From Flavobacterium soli DSM 19725 (lineage in GTDB: Bacteria; Bacteroidota; Bacteroidia; Flavobacteriales; Flavobacteriaceae), in NCBI RefSeq assembly GCF_000422705.1, contig NZ_AUGO01000003.1, positions 372,001-436,000 of the forward strand: DNA of 64,000 bases. Reading direction: 5' to 3'. Made by a program: the position numbers and the translations under genes. The notes under the pieces were generated by a model that was given only the letters and a program-made list of their open reading frames with translations, was not told the origin of the DNA and ran no database searches. Positions 25,680 through 35,544 of the stretch are shown here, piece after piece; position 1 is the stretch's first letter, and the number at the start of each line of letters is the position of its first letter.

Positions 25680-27998
25680 ATGAAAAAAAACTACTTAAAT
25701 CTAGTATTAGTCTTTATCTTCGGATTATGTTGCCATCTCAAAGGTTTTGCCCAGCTTCCCATTGTGGCAAATGACGATGTTGCTAACAATATTAATTCAT
25801 CCCAAGGAGGATATTTCTGGAATATCTTCATTGGTAACGATACACTCAACGGGAATAGTATTAATGGTGGTGTAATTATCACCCACATATCCTCAACAAA
25901 TGAGGGTATCTATGTTTCGGGAAATGCCCTTTATGTAAACCCAGGAACTCCAGTAGGAACCTATACGGTTGTTTATCAAATTTGTCAAAATAATTTTCCA
26001 AACAATTGCGATACAGCTACTATCACCGTTAATATTTGCAATCAACCAGCACCTACATTTTCTCCTCCGGATTGTTATTCATATACAGATACTATTATTT
26101 TAAATGATTTACCTGCAGATGGACCATGGACTTTAACAATGTATTATAATGGCGTTGTTGTTCCAGATGCTATTGGAGGAACCGGCACTTCACACACCCT
26201 AAACAATTTGCAACCTGGCGGTTATGCTTTTATAGTAACCAATAGCACTGGTTGTACATCCCCACTTGTCTATCATAATTTGGGTTATTTAGATGGAATG
26301 GACACTACTATAGCAGGAACTTATTCCGATTTAAATAACGATGGAATTGTGAACGTTGGCGATATTATTGATTATCAGATTACAATAATCAATCCAACCG
26401 ATTGTGAATTGACTAACGCTGAAGTTGAATTTGAACAATGGAATAATACGGCAACTATTTTTGGCAGTCCAATAGCAACTATCGCTGCTGGAGCAAGTGC
26501 TGAAGTAACCGCATTTTATCACATAACGCAACAAGACATCAATAATGGCGGATTTATCAACAATTGGTTTGCCATTACAGGAGTTATGAATGGTTTTGAA
26601 ATGTATACCAAAGCATTTGATGAAACTGGAGTGGCACTAAACATTCCCGACGGTTTCAAATTTAATGCCTTTATAGATGAAAATGCGAATAGCATACAGG
26701 ACAACAACGAAGAAGATTTTAGTTTGGGTTATTTTCAATATACCATCAATGACAGCGAAACAGTTCACTCACTTTATGGAAACGACCCCATAATATATGA
26801 AAGTGGTCCTTTTATGACCTACGATGTTACATTTGTAGTCTATCCAGAATATGCAAACTACTATAACTTGGTAACTGCTAGTTATATGGATGTTTCTATT
26901 GTGGGAAATCCAGGTGTGACTACTTATAATTTTCCTTTAACAACTTTTCCTTATCAGGATGTTTCCATAGCCATGTATAATGCTACAACGGCTACTCCTG
27001 GTTTTCCTTATGTCAATTACATTACTTTCAAAAATAACGGTAACCAAACCATCCCATCTGGAAGTATTTCGTTGTTGAGTACAATTGATTTTCCGATTAC
27101 TTCTCCAGAAGCTATAACGCTTACTCCAGAAGGTTTTACGTTTAATTTTACAAACCTGTTACCTTTTGAAGCCAGGACTATGATGTTCACGATGCAAATG
27201 CCTACTATCCCGACAGTATCTTTGGGAGATATTGTAGGTAACGTTGCCAGTATCTCATCTGTAGAAGGAGATCTTGTGCCAGAAAACAACTTTAGTGTTG
27301 TGAATACTACAATCGTTGGATCCTATGACCCGAATGACAAAGCAGAAAACCATAATGGAGAAATAATCCATGATTTCTTTACTCAAAACGATTATTTAAA
27401 TTATACCATCCGTTTTGAAAATACCGGTACTGCAAATGCCTTTACGGTAAAAGTAACCGATGTTTTGGATAACAAATTGGATGAAGATTCTATGAGAATG
27501 ATTGGAGCCAGCCATGATTATTTGTTGGAAAGAATAGGTTCTGAACTTGTTTGGACCTTCAATAACATCCAGTTGCCACCATCAGTACCTAACACGCAAA
27601 CTGGTCATGGTTATATCGCCTTCAAGGTGAAACCAAAAACAGGTTATGCCGTTGGCGATATCATCGAGAATACTGCTTCAATTTATTTTGACTTCAACCC
27701 AGCTATTATAACCAATACTACCTATTCGGAGTTTGTGGCATTCTTGAACACCGATGATTTTACTGGTGATGAATTAAAAGTATATCCAAATCCGGTGAAG
27801 AATCTGCTGAATATTGTTTCAAATAATTCTACTGTTGAAACTGTTACAGTACATGATATTTTAGGGAAAACAATGCTCAGCAAAACTGGAAATGGCATTA
27901 GTACTATACTTGATTTTTCTGGACTTTCAACTGGGATGTATATTGTGAAAGTTGTTTCCGCTCAAGGCGAAAAGGTGTTTAAGATTCTAAAGGAGTAA
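25680..27998 (+). CDS. T9SS-secreted protein with DUF11-like repeat domain
   Basis: A 772-aa secreted protein. A signal peptide (LVFIFGLCCHLKGFAQ) is followed by an Ig-like N-terminal region (VANDDVANNINS, TYTVVYQICQ). A dockerin-like/calcium segment (DLNNDGIVNVGDIIDY) leads into DUF11-type beta modules. A conserved block (SYDPNDKAEN, NYTIRFENTGTANAF, FNNIQLP, YFDFNPAIITN) is seen in many Flavobacteriia T9SS proteins. The C-terminus is a T9SS type A sorting domain (VYPNPVKNLL, then STGMYIVKV, ending KVFKILKE). The start at 25680 gives a clean signal peptide; the frame opens 20 codons earlier. Role unknown. Confidence 0.88.
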   Translation: MKKNYLNLVLVFIFGLCCHLKGFAQLPIVANDDVANNINSSQGGYFWNIFIGNDTLNGNSINGGVIITHISSTNEGIYVSGNALYVNPGTPVGTYTVVYQICQNNFPNNCDTATITVNICNQPAPTFSPPDCYSYTDTIILNDLPADGPWTLTMYYNGVVVPDAIGGTGTSHTLNNLQPGGYAFIVTNSTGCTSPLVYHNLGYLDGMDTTIAGTYSDLNNDGIVNVGDIIDYQITIINPTDCELTNAEVEFEQWNNTATIFGSPIATIAAGASAEVTAFYHITQQDINNGGFINNWFAITGVMNGFEMYTKAFDETGVALNIPDGFKFNAFIDENANSIQDNNEEDFSLGYFQYTINDSETVHSLYGNDPIIYESGPFMTYDVTFVVYPEYANYYNLVTASYMDVSIVGNPGVTTYNFPLTTFPYQDVSIAMYNATTATPGFPYVNYITFKNNGNQTIPSGSISLLSTIDFPITSPEAITLTPEGFTFNFTNLLPFEARTMMFTMQMPTIPTVSLGDIVGNVASISSVEGDLVPENNFSVVNTTIVGSYDPNDKAENHNGEIIHDFFTQNDYLNYTIRFENTGTANAFTVKVTDVLDNKLDEDSMRMIGASHDYLLERIGSELVWTFNNIQLPPSVPNTQTGHGYIAFKVKPKTGYAVGDIIENTASIYFDFNPAIITNTTYSEFVAFLNTDDFTGDELKVYPNPVKNLLNIVSNNSTVETVTVHDILGKTMLSKTGNGISTILDFSGLSTGMYIVKVVSAQGEKVFKILKE

Positions 27999-28017
27999 AA
28001 ACCGTTTAATCGAAATA

Positions 28018-28055
28018 AAAATCCCTTCTTGTTACCAACGGAGAAGGGATTTTTT
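28018..28055 (+). terminator. Intrinsic terminator after the DUF11-like gene
   Basis: AAAATCCCTTCT and AGAAGGGATTTT form a 12-bp stem with a 12-nt loop, followed by T residues. Confidence 0.85.
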
Positions 28056-28146
28056 GTTTATAATCCTTTCATATTAAAATCTCCAGTTGTTTTATAATGC
28101 AACTACAAATATCCTAAAGTAAATATTTGCTTATCAAGAGTAATTG

Positions 28147-28200
28147 TCCATTTCGATACTTACATTATCCATTCCGCTACTTACATTGTTCTTTCCGCTA
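28147..28200. repeat. 21-nt imperfect tandem repeat, about 2.5 units
   Basis: Units at 28147-28167 and 28168-28188 differ at four positions, mostly C/T and G/A changes around TTCGATAC/TTCCGCTAC. A partial third unit (28189-28200) repeats TTTCCGCTA. Confidence 0.6.
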
Positions 28201-28272
28201 TTAAAAATTTAAAAACATCTTACAAAAGTATACATCTCTACAATTTGTATTTTAAAAAATCCCAAAAGGATA

Positions 28273-28305
28273 AAAAAATCCCGTTTATTGCTAAACGGGA
28301 TTTTA
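28273..28305 (-). terminator. Hairpin after the CUB/RCC1 cargo gene
   Basis: AATCCCGTTTA and TAAACGGGATT form a perfect stem with a short loop, with A and T tracts on the two sides. It lies 74 bp past the stop of the minus-strand gene at 28379 and can work in either direction. Confidence 0.75.
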
Positions 28306-28378
28306 TAGTTAAAAGACTTTCGTCGAAATAGTATAGTACCAATACTTTATGTGTAAACTCATACTGATTAAAAACAAA

Positions 28379-31300
28379 TTACTGTTTTATGATTTTTACG
28401 GTTTTTACTGCATCACCAGCATTAACTTTCACTAAGTAAGTTCCAGATGCTAAATTGGACATATTAATTGAAACTTCATTTGAATTAAATGGTTTCGAGA
28501 ATACTTCCTGACCCAATAAATTGTAAACTACTACAGCAGAAATCCCATGTTCAAACGAAATGTTCAAGATGTCATTCACTGGGTTCGGATAAAAGTTCAT
28601 TTCAGCTTTTATAAAATCTTCGACAGATAAGTTACTTGTTGGGCAATTGATAAATATAAAGTTACTGCTATTGCTGGTTGAATTATTACCCAATTGACCT
28701 GAATCGTTTACACCACAAGCAGAAAGAAAACCATCTACATTAATAGAAAAAGTATGGTATCCTCCCGTAGAAACCATTTGATTGTCGGTTGAATTTGAAT
28801 ACATAAACGAATTAGTATTATTTGTGTTTCCTCCGCCTAATTGACCAAATGAATTTTCTCCACAACTAATAATATTTCCAAATTCTGTAATTCCGATTGT
28901 ATTATTCTTTCCTGCATCAATACTTTGAACCTGATCATTAACTGGATTTGGTGAGGTTTTGTCGATATTAGTTGAATCTCCTAATTGTCCATAAGTATTA
29001 TTTCCCCACGTAAAAAGGATTCCGTTTGTCATTCTAGCAACTGAATGGTTGTATCCTGCCGCAACATTACCCCATTCTGTATTGCTCCAATTATCTCCAA
29101 GCATTATTTGAATTGGTACAATTTTTCCAATTGTTGTGCCATCTCCCAACTGACCAAATCCATTAGCACCCCAAGACCAAAGTGTGCCATTTGCTTTTAT
29201 AGCAAGAGAAAAATCAAAACCAACAGCAACACTTTGCCAATTTGTAGCTGTTCCAATTTGTGTTGGTACTACTTTAGTAATGGTAGTTCCATCACCTAAT
29301 TGTCCGGATGTATTTTTACCCCAGCCCCAAAGTGTTCCGTTTGTTTTTATTGCCAGTGTATGGAAACCTCCTGCTCTAACACTTTGCCAATTTGAAGCTG
29401 TACCTATTTGAACCGGAGTATTTTTATTAACGGTTGTTCCGTCGCCCAATTGTCCATAGATATTATTTCCCCATGCCCAAAGTGTTCCATTTGTTTTTAT
29501 AGCTAGAGAGTAATATTCCCCGGCTGCAATTTCTTGCCAATCAGAACTTGTTCCGATCTGGGTTGGCAATTGCTTACTTATAAGTGTACCATCCCCAATT
29601 TGACCATAACCATTATTTCCCCATGCCCAAAGCGTTCCATCAGCTTTAACACCAAGTGTATGAGTTGTTCCAGCACTAATTGTTTGCCAACAACCCGTTG
29701 CTTCAGAAAGCGTTGTAAAAGAACCACCAAAAGCCCAATCGCTTTGACTCGTCACACAATTTGAGGCAACCCACCAATAATAAGTAGTACCAGGAGCTAA
29801 ATCCGTTAGATCTGCAGTTGTAGAGAAAGTACTTCCATCCATACCTCCTATCGTTGGACTAGTATTATACACATATAAATAGCCTCCATTTGGTGCTGAA
29901 GTGGAAGGTATCCAACCAATTACAGCAGATGTTGAAGAGAGAACTTCACTTCCAAAATTAGTTGGAGGGTTACAAGAAGATGCATTCTGGCATTTTACAG
30001 AACGTACTCTGTCCGAGTTCTGAGTGCCACAATTTGCATTTGTATGAATGTGATATCTTATTATTCCCGATGTAGTATTTGAATTCCAAACTAATGGTGT
30101 AACTCCACTTGCCAAGAGTGTTGTTCCAGTTGCATTAGTAATGGTAATGTAATCTGTTGCGATTGAACTTGTAAAGGTATATTGCTTATTTGCCAATATA
30201 TTTACATTAGAATATTCTCCCGCATAAGCAGCTGTAGTAATTTGTTCAGCACTTCCCGTACATGTTGGTATAAAGGTTGAATTTGGATACAAGCCATAAG
30301 TTGCACCATTACAATTTAAGTAAGAAATGGTAGTAAAACTTCCGCCTGAAACCCAAGCACTTTTAGTGCCATTACAATTTGAACGTACCCAATAGTAATA
30401 AGTAGTTGAAGCAGTTAAGCCACTTAAAGATTGTACAAGATTGGGAACGCTAGTTTGAGTAGCATTTGTTGTGGTTTGAGGAGTAGAATTGCTCGTGCTT
30501 AAGTAGATATCATAAGAATTCGCAGCGGGTGTTGGAGCATTCCAAAATAATCGACAAGAATTAGAAGTGATATTTGAAACGGATAAATTAGTTGGCAATC
30601 CACAACTTGATAATGACGTACATTGAATATATTTTGTTCTAACGCTATTTTGAACGCCACAATTTGCATTGCTGTTGAGGTGGTATCTAATAACACCAGA
30701 TGTTGCATTAGAGTTCCAAACCAATGGTGCTGTGCCACTAGCATAAACGGCTGTTCCAGAAGCGTTTGTGATGGTTATATAATCAGTAACAACAGAGCTA
30801 GTAAAGGTATATTGATTGTTTGCTAGAATATTTACGTTTGAATATTCACCTGCCCAAGCATCTGTAGTAATTTGTTCTGTTTGTCCTGAACAATTTGGCG
30901 TATAGGTTGCTTCTGGAAATAAACCATATATTGCACCATTGCAATTTAAAGTGGCAATAGTTGTGAAACTACCTCCTGGTACCCAAGCACTTTTCGTTCC
31001 ATTACAATTAGAACGAACCCAATAATAATATGTTGTAGCAGATAATAATCCACTTGCCGCTCCAACAATATTGCTATTACTAGTTAGGGAAGCTGCAGTT
31101 GAAGTTACAGGAGCAGTATTGTTTGAACTCACATAGATATCATAAGAACTGGCAGCTGGTGTTGGTGCATTCCAAGTAAATCTGCAAGAATTAGAAGTGA
31201 TGTTTGAAACCGCTAAATTGGTTGGCAAACCGCAACTTTGTGTAGCAACACATTGAATATATCGTATTCTATTTGTGTTTTGAGAACCACAATTAGAGTT

Positions 31301-31567
31301 TGTGTGAAAATAATAACGAATAACTCCAGAGGTTCCTCCAGATGACCAAATTAGAGGCGAAACTCCGCTAGCAAGAGTAACACCACCTTGTTCATTTGTT
31401 ATTGTAATATAATCTGTAGCTGTAGAACTAGAAAAAGTATATTGCGTATTTGCTTGAATATTTACGTTTGAATATTCGCCTGCATAAGCATTTGTTACAA
31501 TTTGTTCAGTTATTCCAGAACAAGCTGGTGTGAAAGTTGCTTCTGGATATTGACCATAAGTTGCCAC
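28379..31567 (-). CDS. C-terminal part of a split T9SS cargo gene: CUB-like/FnIII repeats, RCC1 propeller, sorting domain
   Basis: This 1062-aa frame has no signal peptide and opens in the middle of a repeat, at a GTG. The same frame runs without a stop up to 31771, directly into the (TA)n tract that ends the upstream frame (31759-33255). The two are therefore one gene of about 1625 codons with a 2-nt frame error. Contents in order are: three CUB-like modules (GEYSNVNI, YTFTSS, TDYITITN); three FnIII domains (CGLPTNLxVSNITSNSC); seven RCC1 repeats of the WAWGNNxYGQLGDGT type, enough for one seven-bladed propeller; and a T9SS type A sorting domain (FYPNPVNDIL, ending VKTVKIIKQ). As read, this part would not be exported. 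Confidence 0.75.
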   Translation of the reverse strand: MATYGQYPEATFTPACSGITEQIVTNAYAGEYSNVNIQANTQYTFSSSTATDYITITNEQGGVTLASGVSPLIWSSGGTSGVIRYYFHTNSNCGSQNTNRIRYIQCVATQSCGLPTNLAVSNITSNSCRFTWNAPTPAASSYDIYVSSNNTAPVTSTAASLTSNSNIVGAASGLLSATTYYYWVRSNCNGTKSAWVPGGSFTTIATLNCNGAIYGLFPEATYTPNCSGQTEQITTDAWAGEYSNVNILANNQYTFTSSVVTDYITITNASGTAVYASGTAPLVWNSNATSGVIRYHLNSNANCGVQNSVRTKYIQCTSLSSCGLPTNLSVSNITSNSCRLFWNAPTPAANSYDIYLSTSNSTPQTTTNATQTSVPNLVQSLSGLTASTTYYYWVRSNCNGTKSAWVSGGSFTTISYLNCNGATYGLYPNSTFIPTCTGSAEQITTAAYAGEYSNVNILANKQYTFTSSIATDYITITNATGTTLLASGVTPLVWNSNTTSGIIRYHIHTNANCGTQNSDRVRSVKCQNASSCNPPTNFGSEVLSSTSAVIGWIPSTSAPNGGYLYVYNTSPTIGGMDGSTFSTTADLTDLAPGTTYYWWVASNCVTSQSDWAFGGSFTTLSEATGCWQTISAGTTHTLGVKADGTLWAWGNNGYGQIGDGTLISKQLPTQIGTSSDWQEIAAGEYYSLAIKTNGTLWAWGNNIYGQLGDGTTVNKNTPVQIGTASNWQSVRAGGFHTLAIKTNGTLWGWGKNTSGQLGDGTTITKVVPTQIGTATNWQSVAVGFDFSLAIKANGTLWSWGANGFGQLGDGTTIGKIVPIQIMLGDNWSNTEWGNVAAGYNHSVARMTNGILFTWGNNTYGQLGDSTNIDKTSPNPVNDQVQSIDAGKNNTIGITEFGNIISCGENSFGQLGGGNTNNTNSFMYSNSTDNQMVSTGGYHTFSINVDGFLSACGVNDSGQLGNNSTSNSSNFIFINCPTSNLSVEDFIKAEMNFYPNPVNDILNISFEHGISAVVVYNLLGQEVFSKPFNSNEVSINMSNLASGTYLVKVNAGDAVKTVKIIKQ

Positions 31568-31758
31568 AGTACAACCAGGTATACTATTTGTGGTAAAACT
31601 TCCTCCAGAAACCCAGCTACTCTTTTCTGAACTACAATTGGATCGTATCCAATAATAATAAGTTACCCCAGCTGATAATCCATTTATTACATTTAAACTA
31701 GTTGTAGAACTTGTATAAGTAGGGGTTGTTGTTGCTCCAGGAGCTACATTATTGGATA

Positions 31759-33255
31759 CTATATATATATATCATATCCTGAACTAGGAACTGTAGCGGG
31801 TGCTGTCCACGCTAATTGACATGAATTGGCAGTAATGTTTGAAACTAATAAATTAGTTGGCAAACCGCAAGTTGTGGAAGCGGAACATTGAATATAACGT
31901 TGTCTATTTATATTCTGTGTGCCACAGTTAGAATTAGCGTGTATAAAATACCTTATAACACCTGACATTGTACCCGAATTCCATACTAATGGAGACTCGC
32001 CTGTTGCCAAAACAATATTTCCCGTTGGATTTACAATGGTTATATAATCAGAAACTGCAGAGGTTGAAAAAGTATAGTTCTTATTAGTAGTTACATTAAT
32101 ATTTGCGTATTCTCCAGCCCAGCTATCATTTGCAATCAATTCCAAAGATCCAGTGCAGGTAGGTGTATAGGTATTTGTTGGATAAAGATCTCCATCTGTA
32201 CATCCGCCAATAACATCTCCTCCGCATTTGATAGATTTTACTCTAGATATAGACTCTGAACCACAATTTGCATTGCTGTGCAAATAATATCTTATATTTC
32301 CTGACGAGTTGCCAATCCATACTAAAGGGGTTTGTCCAGAAGCATAAACAGTGGCTCCAGTAGGATAAGTAATGGTTATAAAATCTGTAGAAACGGAACT
32401 GCTAAATGTATATTGCTGACCATTATTTATATATACATTAGAATAACTTCCTGCAAATATATTATTTGCAATTTGCTGAACCGTGCCATTGCACAACACA
32501 CTAAAAGTATTTTCGGGATACAAACCATAAGTTGCACTGTTGCAACCTGACGATACAGTGGTAGTGAAACTTCCGCCAGGAACCCAAATTCCTGCATCGG
32601 CTACACAGTCATTACGTACCCAGTAATAATAAGTTGAATTGGAATTTAATCCAGTCAACTGGGCATTTGTTCCTACAGATTCTAATACAGTAGGATTTGT
32701 ATTGGCTGTTGGAGCAATTCCAGTAGTATTGGCATAAACCTCATATGAAAAATTAGTTCCTATCACTGGTTCATTCCAACTCACTTTAGCAGAATTTGAG
32801 GTAATATTAGAAACCGATAAATTGCTTGGTGAATCACATGGATACGTTACTATTGTAGTTTTTAGATAGTTCCATCTTGAGTTAATAAAAGGATCAGATT
32901 CACACTGGGCATTTAAGTGTACATAAAATCGAACTACCTGAGGATAGGGCGGAGTAAAATTTATACCATTTGATCCGCTTAATCCACTAGCAAACACTTG
33001 AATACCATTAGCATCTGTAATGGTAATGTAATCCGTGGTTTCTGAACTCCTAAAATTATAAATCACGGCAGTAGATAAGGTATTTATCAACCTATATTTT
33101 CCTGTGTAAGCGTTACCATTAATTTGGTATTCATTATTGTCGTAAATAGGTGTATATACATTTGACGAGTATGCTGTACCATTCGTACATTGAGCAGCAG
33201 CTTCTGTAATTATACTTAAAAGTACCAACAAGCAATAAAAAGTAATTTTTTTCAT
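31759..33255 (-). CDS. N-terminal part of the split T9SS cargo gene (signal peptide, CUB-like and FnIII modules)
   Basis: A 498-aa frame with a signal peptide (LLVLLSIITEAAAQ), three CUB-like modules and one and a half FnIII domains. It stops inside the second FnIII domain directly after SGYDIYI, where sister modules read SYDIYVSSNN. The stop (TAG) is created by a (TA)n tract that is 2 nt out of phase. Removing one TA unit restores the sister-module sequence (VSNN) and joins this frame to the one ending at 28379. As read, the product would be secreted into the periplasm without a T9SS sorting domain. It is either a phase-variable gene in the OFF state, a recent pseudogene or a sequencing error. 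Confidence 0.75.
   Translation of the reverse strand: MKKITFYCLLVLLSIITEAAAQCTNGTAYSSNVYTPIYDNNEYQINGNAYTGKYRLINTLSTAVIYNFRSSETTDYITITDANGIQVFASGLSGSNGINFTPPYPQVVRFYVHLNAQCESDPFINSRWNYLKTTIVTYPCDSPSNLSVSNITSNSAKVSWNEPVIGTNFSYEVYANTTGIAPTANTNPTVLESVGTNAQLTGLNSNSTYYYWVRNDCVADAGIWVPGGSFTTTVSSGCNSATYGLYPENTFSVLCNGTVQQIANNIFAGSYSNVYINNGQQYTFSSSVSTDFITITYPTGATVYASGQTPLVWIGNSSGNIRYYLHSNANCGSESISRVKSIKCGGDVIGGCTDGDLYPTNTYTPTCTGSLELIANDSWAGEYANINVTTNKNYTFSTSAVSDYITIVNPTGNIVLATGESPLVWNSGTMSGVIRYFIHANSNCGTQNINRQRYIQCSASTTCGLPTNLLVSNITANSCQLAWTAPATVPSSGYDIYI
31760..31772. repeat. (TA)6 dinucleotide tract at the frameshift
   Basis: TATATATATATAT interrupts the coding frame of the CUB/RCC1 cargo gene. On the coding strand, GAT is followed by 11 nt of alternating A and T before GTATCC, where 9 nt would keep the frame. 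A change by one TA unit switches the frame. Confidence 0.85.
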
Positions 33256-33328
33256 TTTTATAAATAAAGCTAATAAGTATGTTTTCTAAATTTTTAAAAG
33301 GGTGGTAAATTTCGGTGAGAAGTACGAA

Positions 33329-35392
33329 TTAATTCTTGATCATTTTTTTGCGACTTACTGTTTCAAAGCCTATAACTTCTACAACATAAACACCATTGGG
33401 AGCGGAATCAATGTTTAGAGTACAACTTTTACTTCCGTTTGTAGTAATTGTCTTTGTTTTTTTACCAAACATATCATATAAATTAACAGTTTCAAATTCA
33501 AATTCAGCTACTATAGTTATCTTATCTGTTGAAGGATTAGGACTTATTGCAAACTCTTTAATTGAATTATTCTGATCTAATGAGAGATTGCTTAAGGTGG
33601 CATTAAATTGGCACTCGGTTATCTGAAAACCTTGCTGATCTAAAACGGTCAATAATACACTTGTGTCTTCAGTGATAACTGAACCTGGTTCAGGATTTTG
33701 TGTAATTGAAATATCATTTAAGCAGTTTACATTCAATAGTAAAAAATCATCTGTATAATCCGGTAAAATATACTGATTCGAGCCATTTGGCAAAACTTGT
33801 CTGTTTTCGCAAACAACTTGAATGTTTTGTGGATCATACACCATCAAAGAATTCAATGCTGTTGGAGTATTTTTTATTAACTGAGAATTAGTTCCATCTA
33901 TCTCAATTGAAATCAATCCATAGGTAAAATTGTAACGAGTTAAAGAATAGTATATCTTGTTGCAATAAATAGCAAAGGAACTAACATCACCTTCATTGCT
34001 AGTATGAATGATTTGAACGTTCTCACCTGTCAAATCAGAGTTACTAATCGTATTTAAACTTGACCAATATAAATTGTCGTATTTTACATTCAGATTCGTT
34101 AATAAACTATTGGCAGTATAGACAAGTGTGGTATTTTCTCCGCTTAATGTTGCTCTGTATATTTTACCAACGGTTGTGTTTAATCCATTTTCAATCCAGT
34201 AAATAAAATCTCCATTTATTGCAAAAGAATTAATAGTGAAATCATCACTAGAAGCATTGATAATAGTTGAAGGATTGTAATTATTTGTTGATGACTTTGA
34301 TATTGTGGAATTATTCATCAAAAAATAAATTTCATCAAATTTTGTAGCTTCCAAGTCATTTATAATTCCTCCTACATTTGAAGATAAAGTAAAAAAAACA
34401 CTCGAAGTTAAATCTAACTTTTTCAAATAATTAGCAGACAAAAACATTTCTTCTGAACTTATAGCAATAGTACTTACACTACTAAATTCATTGCCTACAA
34501 TGACTTGATAATTAGTTGAGTTGGTCGAAACCCTATGGATTTTATTGTTTTGAATATAAGTGTCTGACCAATATACATAACCATTATTTGCCGTTATTCC
34601 TTTAGGATTTGCTAAACCTGAAATTGTATAAACTGTTTGGATATTAGTACCGTCTAAATTGCTTCTCATTATTTTATCTAAGCCTGTATCTGTCCAATAT
34701 ATTTTATTTTCAAATACCGTTAGATCATTTAATATTGACAATCCTGAGGGTGATACAGCTGAGCTGATTAAAACCGTCTCTGATGAAAAATCCAAAGGAG
34801 CCCTTTTTATTACTCTAGCTCCTGCATTATTTACACTCCAATAAATGTATCCGCCATCAATAAATAATCCTCTAAAATCACTTCCCTCATCTGTCAGAAC
34901 TTGATGATTGGTTCCGTCAAGATTTGCACAATTAATAGTTTGCGAATCGACCCAATAAAGTTTGTTATTTGCCACTACTATTTTACTTGATGTGCTAGAA
35001 ATGTTGCTTATCAATATCTCAATATTATTACCATCAATATCTGATTTTCTAATGAACTCTTGATCCAAAAAGTACAATTGATTGTTATATCCCGCAACAC
35101 TCGTTGGACTAACTAGACCATCAAGACCATCGTGAACAATTTCAGTCTGACTTCCATCTGGTTCAAACCGGTAATTTCGATTAGTGAGATTCACATCCGA
35201 AGCATACAATTTATTATTGTAAAACGAAACCCCGGCTGGAGTTTTTAGCGAGGTTTTAATAATATTCTCATTCGTTCCTGAAAGAGATAGTGAATGGATT
35301 GTTGTATTATAATCAACATAATAAAGTTTTGCTTGTTGTGCATTAACAATATTAAATGTGGTAAAGAATAATAAAGTAATTCTTTTTATCAT
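33329..35392 (-). CDS. T9SS-secreted protein with YWTD-type beta-propeller repeats
   Basis: A 687-aa secreted protein with an N-terminal signal peptide (LLFFTTFNIVNA). About two sets of LDL-receptor-like YWTD repeats follow, for example IYWTDTGLDKIMRSNLDGTN, VYWSDTYIQNNKIHR and LYWSSLNTISNSDLTGEN. These usually form six-bladed propellers. A T9SS sorting domain ends the protein (AISPNPSTDKI, FGKKTKTI, GVYVVEV, ending RKKMIKN). The gene lies 73 bp upstream of the split cargo gene on the same strand and may be cotranscribed with it. The binding target is unknown. Confidence 0.87.
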   Translation of the reverse strand: MIKRITLLFFTTFNIVNAQQAKLYYVDYNTTIHSLSLSGTNENIIKTSLKTPAGVSFYNNKLYASDVNLTNRNYRFEPDGSQTEIVHDGLDGLVSPTSVAGYNNQLYFLDQEFIRKSDIDGNNIEILISNISSTSSKIVVANNKLYWVDSQTINCANLDGTNHQVLTDEGSDFRGLFIDGGYIYWSVNNAGARVIKRAPLDFSSETVLISSAVSPSGLSILNDLTVFENKIYWTDTGLDKIMRSNLDGTNIQTVYTISGLANPKGITANNGYVYWSDTYIQNNKIHRVSTNSTNYQVIVGNEFSSVSTIAISSEEMFLSANYLKKLDLTSSVFFTLSSNVGGIINDLEATKFDEIYFLMNNSTISKSSTNNYNPSTIINASSDDFTINSFAINGDFIYWIENGLNTTVGKIYRATLSGENTTLVYTANSLLTNLNVKYDNLYWSSLNTISNSDLTGENVQIIHTSNEGDVSSFAIYCNKIYYSLTRYNFTYGLISIEIDGTNSQLIKNTPTALNSLMVYDPQNIQVVCENRQVLPNGSNQYILPDYTDDFLLLNVNCLNDISITQNPEPGSVITEDTSVLLTVLDQQGFQITECQFNATLSNLSLDQNNSIKEFAISPNPSTDKITIVAEFEFETVNLYDMFGKKTKTITTNGSKSCTLNIDSAPNGVYVVEVIGFETVSRKKMIKN

Positions 35393-35544
35393 ATTTTAGG
35401 TTTTTTAGGAAATTATTATGAAGTTTAATTTTGCTAAATTTCCCCAAAACTATGTGATAAGAACTACGTGAACAATCTGTATATCTGACTATTTATAAAT
35501 AATCAGAAGATTAAATGAGCATTATTTTATTGTTTTTCAAGCAC

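Larger units (their letters stand above)
27999..28378. other. Convergent intergenic region with two terminators and a short tandem repeat
   Basis: No gene is visible in these 380 bp. They hold a terminator for the plus-strand cargo gene, a 21-nt imperfect tandem repeat at 28147-28200, and a second hairpin near the minus-strand gene. Confidence 0.6.

Noticed and set aside
28880..29660. Regular repeats that could be taken for a CRISPR array
   Set aside because: They are in-frame RCC1 coding repeats of about 150 bp with no constant short repeat and unique spacer pattern, and no cas gene is near.
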